Assembly (NCBI RefSeq): GCF_016316925.1
Contig: NZ_JAEEGB010000006.1
Coordinates: forward strand, 277,037 to 341,036
DNA from: Clostridium aciditolerans
GTDB lineage: Bacteria > Bacillota > Clostridia > Clostridiales > Clostridiaceae
DNA: 64,000 bases
Reading direction: 5' to 3'
This document shows, piece by piece, positions 52,241 to 61,652 of the stretch (within the stretch, counting starts at the first letter, position 1; the number at the start of each line of letters is the position of its first letter). The notes under the pieces are model-generated. The model was not told where the DNA came from. It did no database searches and worked only from the letters and a program-made list of their open reading frames with translations. The translations under genes and the position numbers were made by a program.

Positions 52241-52301
52241 CGATTTTTGTAGAATAATATACTAAGTAGACCTTAAAAAATTAATTTCGGAGGGATATTT
52301 T

Positions 52302-53486
52302 ATGGAAGTACGTTTTTCAGAAAGAGCTATGGGATTAAAGGCATCAGAGATTAGAGAATTACTAAAGTTAGCTGAAATGCCAGAAATTATTTCTTTTGCT
52401 GGTGGATTACCTGCACCAGAGTTGTTCCCTGTAAAGGAAATGGAGGAAGTTGCACAAAAAGTTTTAGAGAAAAATGGCAGATTAGCGTTACAGTATAGCT
52501 CAACTGAAGGTTTTGCACCTTTAAGAGAAATAATTGCAAAAGAAAGAATGTCTCCAGCAGGAGTAAACGTTTCAGCAAACGATATTGCTGTAACATCTGG
52601 TTCACAACAAGGACTTGAGTTCTCAGCAAGAATATTCGTTAATGAGGGCGACACTATAATATGCGAAAGCCCAAGTTATCTAGGTGCAATCAATGCATTT
52701 AAAGCTTATAGACCAAATTTTGTTGAAATACCAATGGATGACAATGGTATGATAGTTGATGAATTAGAAAAAGCATTAAAAGCTAATCCAAATACTAAAA
52801 TGATATATACTATACCAGATTTCCAAAACCCAACTGGAAGAACAATGTCAGATGATAGAAGAAAACGTGTAGCAGAGCTAGCTGCTGAATATAAAGTTCC
52901 AGTAATTGAAGACAACCCATATGGAGATCTTATTTTTGAAGGTAAAAGACATCCTTCAATAAAAAGTTTTGATAAAGAAGGTTGGGTTGTTTATCTTGGA
53001 ACATACTCAAAAACTTTCTGTCCTGGATTAAGAATTGGTTGGATATGCGCATCACCACAAATATTAGAAAAATATATAATAGTAAAACAAGGTGCTGACT
53101 TACAATGTAGCTCATTCGACCAAAGACTAACTGCTTTATTCATGGAAACTCATAATTTAAATGAACACATTGAAAAAATAAAAGTAGTTTATAAGAATCG
53201 TAGAGATCTTATGATTGATAGCATAAAGAAATATTTCCCAGAAGGAATAAAGTACACATTCCCAACTGGTGGATTATTTACATGGGTAGAATTAAAAGAA
53301 GGCCTTGATGCTGCTGACGTATTAAAGGAAGCATTAAAAGAAAATGTTGCTTACGTTCCAGGTGGATCATTCTTCCCTAACGGAGGACATCCTAACTTCT
53401 TTAGAATGAATTATTCATGTATGGATGAAGAGAAAATAGTTGAAGGAATAAAAAGATTAGGAAAAGTCCTTGCAAAATTTTACTAA
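52302..53486 (+). CDS. PLP-dependent aminotransferase, LysN/2-aminoadipate-type
   Basis: 394 residues, fold type I subgroup of MocR/LysN enzymes without the HTH domain. ISFAGGLPAPELFPVKEM, TSGSQQGLEFSARIFVNEGD, PDFQNPTGRTMS, VIEDNPYGDL and the PLP Lys in TYSKTFCPGLRIGW are typical. It probably transaminates 2-aminoadipate, aromatic or branched amino acids with 2-oxoglutarate. CGGAGGG lies 8 bases before the ATG. The codon usage looks like a well-expressed gene. Confidence 0.9.
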   Translation: MEVRFSERAMGLKASEIRELLKLAEMPEIISFAGGLPAPELFPVKEMEEVAQKVLEKNGRLALQYSSTEGFAPLREIIAKERMSPAGVNVSANDIAVTSGSQQGLEFSARIFVNEGDTIICESPSYLGAINAFKAYRPNFVEIPMDDNGMIVDELEKALKANPNTKMIYTIPDFQNPTGRTMSDDRRKRVAELAAEYKVPVIEDNPYGDLIFEGKRHPSIKSFDKEGWVVYLGTYSKTFCPGLRIGWICASPQILEKYIIVKQGADLQCSSFDQRLTALFMETHNLNEHIEKIKVVYKNRRDLMIDSIKKYFPEGIKYTFPTGGLFTWVELKEGLDAADVLKEALKENVAYVPGGSFFPNGGHPNFFRMNYSCMDEEKIVEGIKRLGKVLAKFY

Positions 53487-53510
53487 TATTGTATGTAATT
53501 TAGCTGTATA

Positions 53511-53553
53511 AAACTCCCCTTTTAGGTAAAACTACTCCTAAAAGGAGGAGTTT
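53511..53553 (+). terminator. Hairpin ending the aminotransferase gene and masking the next ribosome site
   Basis: AAACTCCCCTTTTAGG pairs with CCTAAAAGGAGGAGTTT (one bulged base). The 3' arm contains the AGGAGG of the small gene at 53556, so folding would block its translation. Confidence 0.65.
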
Positions 53554-53555
53554 AT

Positions 53556-53729
53556 ATGTATGATGCTAAAGTTTTAAACAATATTGATGAATTGAACAAC
53601 ATTAGGGAAACTAACGACTGTATAAGATGTGACTGTATTGGAGACAGAGCATATTTTAGGCAAATTCAATATGAATCCATGTTTGAATTTAAAACAGTTC
53701 ATATTCCTATGGAAAATGTAATAAAATAA
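53556..53729 (+). CDS. Small uncharacterised protein with CxxCDC motif, possibly frameshifted
   Basis: 57 residues, ATG 7 bases after AGGAGG. Contains CIRCDCIGDRAYF and a Tyr/Phe-rich middle, and ends in MENVIK. Immediately after the ataaaataa stop region another frame stays open to 53818, so the original protein may have been about 87 residues. No family recognised; it lies between the aminotransferase and a convergent GNAT gene. Confidence 0.6.
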   Translation: MYDAKVLNNIDELNNIRETNDCIRCDCIGDRAYFRQIQYESMFEFKTVHIPMENVIK

Positions 53730-53818
53730 TTACTGTCAGTTTAAATTGTGAAGCATTAAGAGATGCTATTAATTTATTAAAAATGGCAGTAGAACAATAT
53801 AAACAAACTCATAAATAG
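53730..53818 (+). pseudogene. Out-of-frame continuation of the small 53556 gene
   Basis: In the shifted frame the sequence reads ITVSLNCEALRDAINLL and continues as a helix to TAG at 53816-53818. It has no start codon of its own. A one-base indel in the A/T-rich ATAAAATAAT would join it to the upstream ORF. Confidence 0.4.
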
Positions 53819-53826
53819 AAATTATA

Positions 53827-53860
53827 AACACCCCATAACTTAACTATGGGGTGTTTTTTT
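53827..53860. terminator. Strong terminator between convergent genes
   Basis: ACACCCCATA, 7-base loop, TATGGGGTGT, then TTTTTTT on the plus strand. Confidence 0.88.
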
Positions 53861-53865
53861 ATAAA

Positions 53866-54741
53866 TTATCTATTTAATTCCCACGTACACACTTCATTTT
53901 TAATCTTAAAGCCTAACTTTTCATATAAATTTACCGCAGGAATGTTAGTATTCTTTACTTTTATTTTTACATCTTTAAATCCAGTATCCTTTATTATTTT
54001 TAAAAGATGGCTTAAAAAAGATTTACTGTAACCATTACCTCTATATTCCTTTAATATCCCAAAATTAACTATAACCGGAATGTTATCTTCAATTATTATT
54101 TGACCATATCCAATATATTCTCCATCTTTTTTTAAGAATACGGCACCTTTATCAAAATAATAACTTTGTACCTGATCAAAGTAGATATCTTCTATACTTA
54201 ATGGCACTCTGTTATCATCTCTAAAAACCTCATTCTGAATTTCACATCTTTTTTGCTCATCTCTTTCTCTTTTTAAAATCTCAAATTCCAAATTCTCATC
54301 TGGATACAAAGGAATATTTTCTGAAACATTAGAATAGAGAACTAGGGTACCCTCTTTTTTTCTAAACCCTACATCCTTTAAAATATCATAATTATAATTG
54401 TTACTTTCACATAGATAGGTTATTGAACAATTTCTTTTTATAGTGTCTATCAGAGTTTTATATAGCATATTAGTCTTTATATTACCCACAGCCTTTAAAA
54501 CGCTTATAGCGTTTATACAGCATGAATTTTTATCATTCATATCCGACCATATATATCCTATATATTTTGAATCATCTTTTAGTAATTTAACTTTTCTTCT
54601 TAAAAGAATTTGTTGAGCAAAATTGCATTTATTGTAGATTTCGAAAAAGTCCTCATTTAAGGTGTTAAATTCATATCTAGCTTTATTTAACTCTTCAAAA
54701 CAAATAAGGTTTCTTTTATTTAAGCCTACACATTCATACAT
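53866..54741 (-). CDS. GNAT family N-acetyltransferase, two-domain
   Basis: 291 residues from ATG 54741 (GGGGAT upstream; the in-frame ATG at 54756 has no site). The C-terminal half is a clear GNAT domain (VIVNFGILKEYRGNGYSKSFLSHLLKIIKDTGFKDVKIKVKNTNIPAVNLYEKLGFKI) with the RGNGYS acetyl-CoA loop. The N-terminal half looks like a degenerate GNAT repeat. Acceptor unknown. It follows the CotS gene on the same strand. Confidence 0.85.
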   Translation of the reverse strand: MYECVGLNKRNLICFEELNKARYEFNTLNEDFFEIYNKCNFAQQILLRRKVKLLKDDSKYIGYIWSDMNDKNSCCINAISVLKAVGNIKTNMLYKTLIDTIKRNCSITYLCESNNYNYDILKDVGFRKKEGTLVLYSNVSENIPLYPDENLEFEILKRERDEQKRCEIQNEVFRDDNRVPLSIEDIYFDQVQSYYFDKGAVFLKKDGEYIGYGQIIIEDNIPVIVNFGILKEYRGNGYSKSFLSHLLKIIKDTGFKDVKIKVKNTNIPAVNLYEKLGFKIKNEVCTWELNR

Positions 54742-54823
54742 AAAATTTATCCCCATGTCGTATTTTATTATTAATTCTAGTTCAATATTAGTATAAAACT
54801 TAATTATATCTAAGTCAAAACCT

Positions 54824-55876
54824 TTACTGGTAATCCTTAAGATAATTCAAATAATCTTCCAAGAACTTATCCTGGTTACCGTTATATCTTACTAATCTAT
54901 TTAGCTTATGCATATATTTGAACTCATCCCATCCTTTATGCTTTATATATCGTTTTTTACCAAGCTTCCAAAACTTATGAGGGAATATAATTAAAGCTAA
55001 CATTATTTCTAACTCACTTTTGTCAAGCTTGCTAATAGAATTATATTCTTCTATTAATATCTTAGCTTTTTCAAAATCCCATTTATAGCTTCTCTTAAAC
55101 ATCAGGCGTCTTATAAGCTTTCCTAGGTCATTTACATGGAGATCTACTATTATGCTATCTAAGTCTATTATATAGTACTCTCCATCCTTTTTAATGATGT
55201 TTTGATAGTAAAAGCTATCATGACATATAGTTTTATTTTGACTAGCTTCTCTTGACAACTTATAATACTCAGAAGTATTTAGAAAATTGAGAGCAACCAT
55301 CCCTCTATGATATATACTCTCTATATAATTGCCAAAGGCAATGTCAAACTCGCTTTTAATCTTTTTTCTATTTATAATTCTCTCAAATTTTTCTAAGTCC
55401 TGAAGGTTATCTTTAAAAATCACAGGCCAGTTTTTTAAATTATTTTTAACTTTAAGTCTTTTAATATCTATATTACTTGAAGCTATATGATAATGTGCTA
55501 ATAATTTTACACAATTTTTTGCTTCTTCTATATTATCTAAATCGCACTCTTCTCCATCAATCCATTCAGTAGCATAAAAAAATGAGTTTCTATTTTTTAC
55601 ATATATTCTATCATCTTTTGTTTTGTAATATTTTGCTATATTATAGAATCCTTTGTCAACAAGCTCTTGGACCAATATACTTCCATTAAGAGGTTTGTGT
55701 TCACCATGTTTCATTCTTTTTAAGCATATATTTCCAAAAGAAGTTTCCAATTTATAGGCACTTCTTACTTTAACGAACTTAATAACATCAAAACTGTAAT
55801 TTTCTAAAACTCTATTTACCATTCTTATTTCTTTTTCTGAAAGTTTATCAATGGAATTAATGTTCCTGTCTTCCAT
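54824..55876 (-). CDS. CotS family spore coat protein (kinase-fold)
   Basis: 350 residues from ATG 55876 (GGGAGG upstream). Bacterial CotS/CotI-type protein with an aminoglycoside-phosphotransferase-like fold: LETSFGNICLKRMKHGEHK (Lys of the N-lobe), ICHDSFYYQNIIKKDGEYYIIDLDSIIVDLHVNDL, where HDSFYYQN replaces the usual HGD catalytic loop and IIDLD keeps a metal Asp. Probably a coat-associated kinase or pseudokinase made in the mother cell. Next to speD and the GNAT gene. Confidence 0.85.
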   Translation of the reverse strand: MEDRNINSIDKLSEKEIRMVNRVLENYSFDVIKFVKVRSAYKLETSFGNICLKRMKHGEHKPLNGSILVQELVDKGFYNIAKYYKTKDDRIYVKNRNSFFYATEWIDGEECDLDNIEEAKNCVKLLAHYHIASSNIDIKRLKVKNNLKNWPVIFKDNLQDLEKFERIINRKKIKSEFDIAFGNYIESIYHRGMVALNFLNTSEYYKLSREASQNKTICHDSFYYQNIIKKDGEYYIIDLDSIIVDLHVNDLGKLIRRLMFKRSYKWDFEKAKILIEEYNSISKLDKSELEIMLALIIFPHKFWKLGKKRYIKHKGWDEFKYMHKLNRLVRYNGNQDKFLEDYLNYLKDYQ

Positions 55877-55941
55877 TTTTCTACCTCCCATAAGCTCTCT
55901 AGTAAATTATATTATGGAAAGCAGAAATTATTACATTTATT

Positions 55942-55974
55942 AAAAAATAAAAGACCATCGGTGTCGATGGTCTT
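55942..55974 (-). terminator. Terminator of speD
   Basis: AAGACCATCG, loop, CGATGGTCTT, then TTATTTTTT on the minus strand. Confidence 0.85.
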
Positions 55975-56355
55975 CTATATATTTGACGCCTTAACTGATA
56001 CTGGCTGTTCAAAGATTCCTCTCTTTACTTCAGTAGCAGTCATGTTCTTTGCTTCAAATTTTTCTGTCATGTAATTACATGCGTCCCATGGATTTATCTT
56101 ATCACCACAAGTAAATACGTCTACAGCGGCGTAACCAAGCTCTGGCCAAGTGTGAATAGTTAAATGAGATTCTGATATAATAACAACCCCACTTACACCT
56201 TGTGGACTAAACTTATGAAAGGCTACTTCTCTAACTTCGGCACCTGCCTTCAAAGCAGAGTCAACCATTATCTTTTCTATAAATTCTTTATTGTTTAAAA
56301 TCTCAGAATTACATCCATAAATTTCTGCTAAAATATGACGTCCTAATTCATGCAT
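55975..56355 (-). CDS. speD: S-adenosylmethionine decarboxylase proenzyme (SpeD, short class)
   Basis: 126 residues. Self-cleavage occurs before the Ser in SESHLTIHTWPE, which becomes the pyruvoyl group; FTCGDKINPW holds the catalytic Cys. Produces decarboxylated SAM for spermidine synthesis. No speE is visible nearby. AGGGGG precedes ATG. Own promoter and terminator. Confidence 0.95.
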   Translation of the reverse strand: MHELGRHILAEIYGCNSEILNNKEFIEKIMVDSALKAGAEVREVAFHKFSPQGVSGVVIISESHLTIHTWPELGYAAVDVFTCGDKINPWDACNYMTEKFEAKNMTATEVKRGIFEQPVSVKASNI

Positions 56356-56395
56356 TCTACGTATTTACCCCCTTACATAAAAATATAACAATTAA

Positions 56396-56423
56396 ATTTT
56401 ATCAAAAATAACAAAAAAGTCAA
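56396..56423 (-). promoter_or_regulatory. SigA promoter of speD
   Basis: TTGACT, 16-base spacer, TAAAAT on the minus strand, about 40 bases before the start. Confidence 0.65.
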
Positions 56424-56513
56424 TATATATAGCTATTTTTTTAATAATACATCTATAAAACTCTGATTTTTTAAACTTTTCTCTTTTTTTCTATGCATCT
56501 TATTGAAAAATAA

Positions 56514-56556
56514 TAAAAAAATGCGTGCATATAAACATTTTATTACACGCATTTTT
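56514..56556 (-). terminator. Terminator after ispH-S1
   Basis: AAAAATGCGTG pairs with CACGCATTTTTT around a 19-base loop on the minus strand. Confidence 0.75.
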
Positions 56557-56613
56557 AAATAAGTTTTATAGATATTTTTATTCAAAAATATATAAGTTCA
56601 CTATAAATATTTT

Positions 56614-58527
56614 TTAAATTTCATCTACTTCTTTAATGCTTAATCCTATTTTTTTGTTTTCTTTATTAACTTCTAGTATTTTTGCTTTAATTTCTTCACC
56701 AATATTTAAAACATCTTCCGGTTTGTTTATTCTCTTATGACTTATTTGTGATATATGAACTAATGCATCAACCCCTGGCTCTAATTCTACAAAAGCTCCA
56801 AAATTTGCAAAACGAACAACTTTTCCTAAAACTATATTGCCTATAGGGTACTTAATATCTACATTAGTCCAAGGATTTTCCATGGCCTTTTTCATAGATA
56901 GAGATAATTTTTTATTTTCTTTATCTAAACCTAATATATAAACTTTTACTTTGTCCCCTATGTTAAGCACATCTCCTGGCTTTTCTACTCTGCCCCATGA
57001 TACTTCAGATACATGAAGTAGTCCATCAACTCCTTGTACATCAACGAAAGCACCAAAGTCTGTAAGCCTTTTTACTTCGCCATCTACAATAGTATCTTTT
57101 TCAAGTAAGCTCCATGTTTCCTTTTCTTTATTTTCTTTTTCTAATTTTAATGATTCTCTTCTTGAGCCTACTATTCTAGTTCCTTTTCTCTCTTCTTTAA
57201 ATTCAATTAATTTAACCTCTAATTCTTTATTTATGTATTGATTAAGGTTATCTACATGAAAAAGTTCTAAGTGTGATGCTGGTATAAATACTCTAATCCC
57301 TTTAAAACTTGCTACTAGTCCTCCATTTACCGCATCTTTAACTAATACTTTGATTAATTTATTTTGCTCACTAGCTTCTTTTAGTTCTTTATAAGTCTCT
57401 TCTCTTTCAAGTTCTATTCTTGATAGTACTACATATCCGTCCTCATTTTTTCTTCTTATAATTTTTACTTCTAACTCATCACCTTCATGAATCATATCAC
57501 TAAGGTTTGTGGAATCATCTTTTACTACTTCATTTTTCGGAAGTATTCCGTCAGCCTTATATCCTATATTTAGAAAAGCTTCCTTTTCACCTACAGAAAT
57601 TATTTTCCCTTTAATAATTTTTCCTACTATTATCGGCTTGTCATTCTGCTCCATATAAGCTAGCTGCTCATTCATTTCTAAGTTTTTATCATCACCCATT
57701 TTTGAAATTGCCTCCTTTATTACCCAATCCGGTGTTGAAGCCCCCGCTGTAACACCTATAGTTTTTATTTTATTAGAATTAATTATATCATCAGGTATTT
57801 CTCCTGAATTTTCAACATGGATAGTATTAGAACAATTATCTTTACAGATCTCATATAGCTTAGTGGTATTGGAGCTATTACGCCCTCCTAAAATTATCAT
57901 CATGTCTACCTTCTTAGAGATTTCTCCTGCCGCCTTTTGTCTTAATTCTGTAGCACTACATATAGTGTTAAAGGCAATAAATTCTTTACAACTCTTAACA
58001 ACTATATTTAAAACCTTTTCCCAGTTTGATTGTTTTTCTGTAGTTTGTGATACAACACATAACCTGTTAGGAAGTTTCTCAAGATTTGATCCATCCTTCG
58101 TTATAATTGCATCGTCATTACACCAACCATTTATTCCAATTACTTCAGGATGGGTACTATCACCAACTATAAGTACAGAGTATCCTAAATCATAATATTT
58201 TTTCACCTTTTTATGTATATTAGAAACATAAGGGCAAGTTGCATCCGCTACATTGATTCCCTTACTCTCAAGAAGGTCATAAATTTTTTTAGGCACCCCA
58301 TGAGAGCGTATGATTACAACATCACCTTTTTCTAATTTATCTATATCCTCTATATCAATAGGATATATATATCTTTCTTTTAAATAATTTACTACATCAG
58401 TATTATGAATTAATGGTCCTAAAGTATATATTTTCTTATCATACTTATTTTGAATATTTACCGCTTCGTCTACAGCTCTTTTTACTCCAAAACAAAAGCC
58501 TGCCTTGTCAGCTAATATAACTTGCAT
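56614..58527 (-). CDS. IspH (HMBPP reductase) fused to ribosomal protein S1 domains
   Basis: 637 residues. Residues 1-280 are IspH: ADKAGFCFGVKRAVDEA, DATCPYVSNIHKK and TICSATELRQKAA carry the three cluster Cys, and HPEVIG is conserved. It makes IPP/DMAPP in the last MEP-pathway step. Residues about 300-637 hold four S1 RNA-binding domains (GKIISVGEKEAFLNIGYKADG, GGLVASFKGIRVFIPASHLE, GEVKRLTDFGAFVDVQGVDGLLHVSEVSWG, GKVVRFANFGAFVELEPGVDALVHISQIS). This fusion is characteristic of clostridia. cmk lies just upstream. Confidence 0.95.
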   Translation of the reverse strand: MQVILADKAGFCFGVKRAVDEAVNIQNKYDKKIYTLGPLIHNTDVVNYLKERYIYPIDIEDIDKLEKGDVVIIRSHGVPKKIYDLLESKGINVADATCPYVSNIHKKVKKYYDLGYSVLIVGDSTHPEVIGINGWCNDDAIITKDGSNLEKLPNRLCVVSQTTEKQSNWEKVLNIVVKSCKEFIAFNTICSATELRQKAAGEISKKVDMMIILGGRNSSNTTKLYEICKDNCSNTIHVENSGEIPDDIINSNKIKTIGVTAGASTPDWVIKEAISKMGDDKNLEMNEQLAYMEQNDKPIIVGKIIKGKIISVGEKEAFLNIGYKADGILPKNEVVKDDSTNLSDMIHEGDELEVKIIRRKNEDGYVVLSRIELEREETYKELKEASEQNKLIKVLVKDAVNGGLVASFKGIRVFIPASHLELFHVDNLNQYINKELEVKLIEFKEERKGTRIVGSRRESLKLEKENKEKETWSLLEKDTIVDGEVKRLTDFGAFVDVQGVDGLLHVSEVSWGRVEKPGDVLNIGDKVKVYILGLDKENKKLSLSMKKAMENPWTNVDIKYPIGNIVLGKVVRFANFGAFVELEPGVDALVHISQISHKRINKPEDVLNIGEEIKAKILEVNKENKKIGLSIKEVDEI

Positions 58528-58546
58528 ATAAACTCACCTTCAACTA

Positions 58547-59212
58547 TTAATTGTTTTTTTCAATGTATTCTTTTACGTAACCAGAAATAACTTCTACAAC
58601 TTCACCTATGCAGAGCTTTGAAGAATCTATTTCAATGGCATCTTGCGCTTTACACAAGGGATTACTTTTTCTGTTAGAGTCTATATAATCCCTCTTTAGT
58701 ATATCATTAAGCACATTATTATATTCTGTATCTATTCCCTTCTCCTTAAACTCCTTGCACCTTCTTTTAGCCCTCTCTTCAGCACTTGCTGTAAGGAAAA
58801 ACTTAAGTGGAGCATCCTTAAGAACGACAGTTCCTATATCCCTGCCGTCCATAATAACATTATATTTATGTGCCATATTTTGTTGAAGTTTAACTAATAT
58901 TTCCCTAACTTCAGGAATGGCCGCATAATTAGACACATTATTACTTACTTCTGGAAGCCTAATTTCCTCAGAAACATCCTCTTCATTAACAATAAGTTTA
59001 TCATTCTCAAAATGCATATCAAGTGAATTTGTAAGTTTACATATACCTTCTATATCAGAAAAGCTAATATTATTCCTCATCGCCATAAGTGTAACTGCTC
59101 TGTACATTGAGCCAGTATTTATATACATTAATTTAAATCTTTCAGCTATAATATTTGCAATAGTGCTTTTTCCTGATCCAGCAGGTCCGTCAATTGCTAC
59201 AGATATATTCAA
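58547..59212 (-). CDS. cmk: Cytidylate kinase
   Basis: 221 residues from a TTG at 59212 preceded by AAGGCGG at a good distance; upstream in-frame codons lack a site. P-loop IDGPAGSGKSTIANIIAERF, INTGSMYRA, and VIMDGRDIGTVVLKDAPLKFFLTAS are diagnostic. Phosphorylates CMP and dCMP. Upstream of ispH-S1 and downstream of aroH-type gene, an order shared by many clostridia. Confidence 0.94.
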   Translation of the reverse strand: MNISVAIDGPAGSGKSTIANIIAERFKLMYINTGSMYRAVTLMAMRNNISFSDIEGICKLTNSLDMHFENDKLIVNEEDVSEEIRLPEVSNNVSNYAAIPEVREILVKLQQNMAHKYNVIMDGRDIGTVVLKDAPLKFFLTASAEERAKRRCKEFKEKGIDTEYNNVLNDILKRDYIDSNRKSNPLCKAQDAIEIDSSKLCIGEVVEVISGYVKEYIEKNN

Positions 59213-59301
59213 AGTTTCATTCCGCCTTTCCAAAGGTAACACATTTTAAACTATCTTTAATATATTCTATAAAAGTGTTTGAAATCCTTTAATTTTTACT
59301 A

Positions 59302-59670
59302 TTATTCGCTAAATAAATCTTTCCTTAAATTTCTAGCATTATTTAAATATACAAACTCTCTACTTTCTTGATTTGTGTCTGCGAGTATTAAAATTCTAAT
59401 ACATAAGGGCATAGATGCCTCTACATTGTCTTCAACGTACATCTCGTTAAAATGCATTATAGCTGCATGTTTAACATCGAAATTCTCCCTTATAAACTTG
59501 CCTGGGTAAGACTTTGTAATATCTCTAGTACAAGAGAATTCAATTGTAAGAATTTTATCGAGTTCTAAATTGTTTCTTTTAATTAATTCATCAAATAATT
59601 CCACTGAACACTTTTTTATCTCTTCCTCACAATTACATAAAATAGTAGTAGCACCTCTAAGAGCTATCAT
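59302..59670 (-). CDS. Chorismate mutase, AroH type
   Basis: 122 residues with the B. subtilis-type trimeric fold: ALRGATTILCNCEEEIKKCSVELFDELIKRNNLELDKIL, then FSCTRDITKSYPGKFIRE and a C-terminal RILILADT. The Arg in RGATT, the Arg in CTRDI and the late Arg in CIRILI are expected active-site residues. Converts chorismate to prephenate. ATG overlaps the previous stop by 4 bases (ATGA). Confidence 0.9.
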   Translation of the reverse strand: MIALRGATTILCNCEEEIKKCSVELFDELIKRNNLELDKILTIEFSCTRDITKSYPGKFIRENFDVKHAAIMHFNEMYVEDNVEASMPLCIRILILADTNQESREFVYLNNARNLRKDLFSE

Positions 59671-60896
59671 TGCTTTTCACCAACCTTAATTCCAGCTAAA
59701 TATCCCGTAGATAAAGCAATTTGAATATTATATCCTCCAGTATAGGCATCTACGTCTATTACTTCGCCTGCAAAGTATAAGTTATGTGTAATCTTAGATT
59801 GCATTGTAGAAGGGTCTATTTCTTTAACACTAACTCCTCCTGCAGTAACTATGGCTTCCGCTATAGGTCTTAATCCCTTTATTTCTAATGTAAAGTTTTG
59901 CAAAAGATGTACCAATTTCTTTCTTTCTTCTCTAGTTATCAAATTAACCTTTTTATCGGGATCAATTTCAGAAAACCTAATAACTATGTCAATTAATTTT
60001 TTAGGAAGTAAGTCATCTAAAGAGTTTTTAAAATCCTTATTTATATATTTTGCAAAATCCTTTTGTATTCTTTTATCAAGCTCCTCTTGAGATAATGCTG
60101 GCTTTAAATTTATAACAGCTTTTAAACTTTTTCCTTCAGTTACTACCCTACTTCCACTTAATACTATAGGTCCTGAAATCCCAAAATGAGTAAAGAGCAT
60201 TTCACCGAACTCCTTAAAAAGAGACTTATTTTTATTGTCTAGTATTGTTAACTGTACATTTTTAAGAGAAAGTCCCTGAAGCTCTTTTATCCATGGTTCC
60301 TTTACTTCTATAGGAACTAAAGAGGGAGCAATTTTTGTTATACTGTGACCTAAATCTTTAGCATATTTATGTCCTTCTCCACTGGACCCAGTTTGAGGAT
60401 AGGACATTCCACCTGTGCATAATATAAAATAATCACCTTTTATAACTGTATTATCTTCAAGTTGAACAGCTTCTATATTATTATCATTATTTATGATTTT
60501 TTTAACTCTACTGCTTAATCTAACATCTACTTTTTTTCTATGTAGTTCTTTTTGAAAGGCTCCTATTATGTCAGAGGATTTATCAGATTCAGGGAATACT
60601 CTTTCTCCTCTTTCTATTTTTAATTTAACACCAGCATTTTCAAAAAACTTCATAGTATCTTCGTTGGTAAAGGTATAGAGTGAACTGTATAAAAAGTGCG
60701 GATTACCAGGTATATAATCAAAAAATTCGCTTATATCTTTTCCGTTAGTAATATTACATCTACCTTTGCCTGTTATAAATAATTTTTTACCCAATTTTTC
60801 ATTTTTCTCTATTAATATTACAGTATGCTTATCTGCAGCAGCTAAAGCTGCCATCATACCTGCTGGACCTCCTCCGATTACTAAGACCTTTGCCAT
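59667..60896 (-). CDS. BaiN/HI0933-type NAD(P)/FAD-dependent flavoprotein
   Basis: 409 residues. FAD-binding VLVIGGGPAGMMAALAAADKHTV, IEKNEKLGKKLFITGKGRCNITN (the HI0933 signature), LCTGGMSYPQTGSSGEGHKYA and a C-terminal AGEVIDVDAYTGGYNIQIALSTGYLAG. Widespread oxidoreductase of unclear substrate. Co-transcribed with the chorismate mutase, cmk and ispH-S1 genes. Confidence 0.9.
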   Translation of the reverse strand: MAKVLVIGGGPAGMMAALAAADKHTVILIEKNEKLGKKLFITGKGRCNITNGKDISEFFDYIPGNPHFLYSSLYTFTNEDTMKFFENAGVKLKIERGERVFPESDKSSDIIGAFQKELHRKKVDVRLSSRVKKIINNDNNIEAVQLEDNTVIKGDYFILCTGGMSYPQTGSSGEGHKYAKDLGHSITKIAPSLVPIEVKEPWIKELQGLSLKNVQLTILDNKNKSLFKEFGEMLFTHFGISGPIVLSGSRVVTEGKSLKAVINLKPALSQEELDKRIQKDFAKYINKDFKNSLDDLLPKKLIDIVIRFSEIDPDKKVNLITREERKKLVHLLQNFTLEIKGLRPIAEAIVTAGGVSVKEIDPSTMQSKITHNLYFAGEVIDVDAYTGGYNIQIALSTGYLAGIKVGEKQ

Positions 60897-61277
60897 TACA
60901 TCACCATCCTTTTATTTTATGCTATTTAAACCGCTGATTCTATAACCTATCAATTTATATAATATTAATTATCTATATTATAGTAATATAATATAATTAT
61001 TTATTCAATAACTATATTAATATGTAAAGCTATTGATACACTTAAGTTTGAAGCTGTTAACAGTATCAGGAAAATCAATTAAAACTGCTTTTGTAAACAA
61101 TTTTACAAACATAAAAATTAACTTTTACAATGATTTATTATAAAGCACTAATATCTATTATGCAAAGCTTATTATTTTTAAGTTTAGAATCAACTGTTGC
61201 ACCACTGTTTAATTTCTTTTTATAAAACCTTATATTTATATTTTATCTGCACAATATAAAGAATGGAGGTGTTATTA
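60897..61277. other. Gene-free stretch
   Basis: Very AT-rich. A weak inverted repeat (TGTAAACAATTTTACA near 61091) is the only structure I see. It should hold the divergent promoters of the flavoprotein operon and the small gene at 61278. Confidence 0.4.
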
Positions 61278-61463
61278 ATGGATGCCAATAAAAACATTTT
61301 AAGTAAGAGTGATCAAGATAAAAGATTAAAGAATTACTCGGAAGTTGATAGTTTTAATAGATTATCTGATAAAGATTCCGAAACTACTTCTTCACTAACT
61401 GCTGGTGGCGATGAATCATTTATAAGTAGAGAATTAAACGGTTCATTTCATCAGAATTCATAG
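61278..61463 (+). CDS. Small polar protein, possibly sporulation-linked
   Basis: 61 residues from ATG 61278 (TGGAGGTG upstream). Rich in Ser, Asp, Lys and Asn (KSDQDKRLKNYSEVDSFNRL, SLTAGGDESFISRELNGS). No hydrophobic segment. It opens a block of small genes that includes SASPs and a Spo0E-like protein. No family recognised. Confidence 0.6.
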   Translation: MDANKNILSKSDQDKRLKNYSEVDSFNRLSDKDSETTSSLTAGGDESFISRELNGSFHQNS

Positions 61464-61652
61464 TTCATTAAAATATTGTTTGAGAATAGAGTGTTGCAAC
61501 TCTATCCTCATCATCTTCTTTTTATATTAAAATTTCTTATATATTTATCACTATCATTCTTCTTTCATAGTTCATTACTTAATCTTTCATGTCTTTTTCA
61601 AATCACACATATTTAAAAAATTCTTTCTCATAATATTACTGGAGGTGATATT

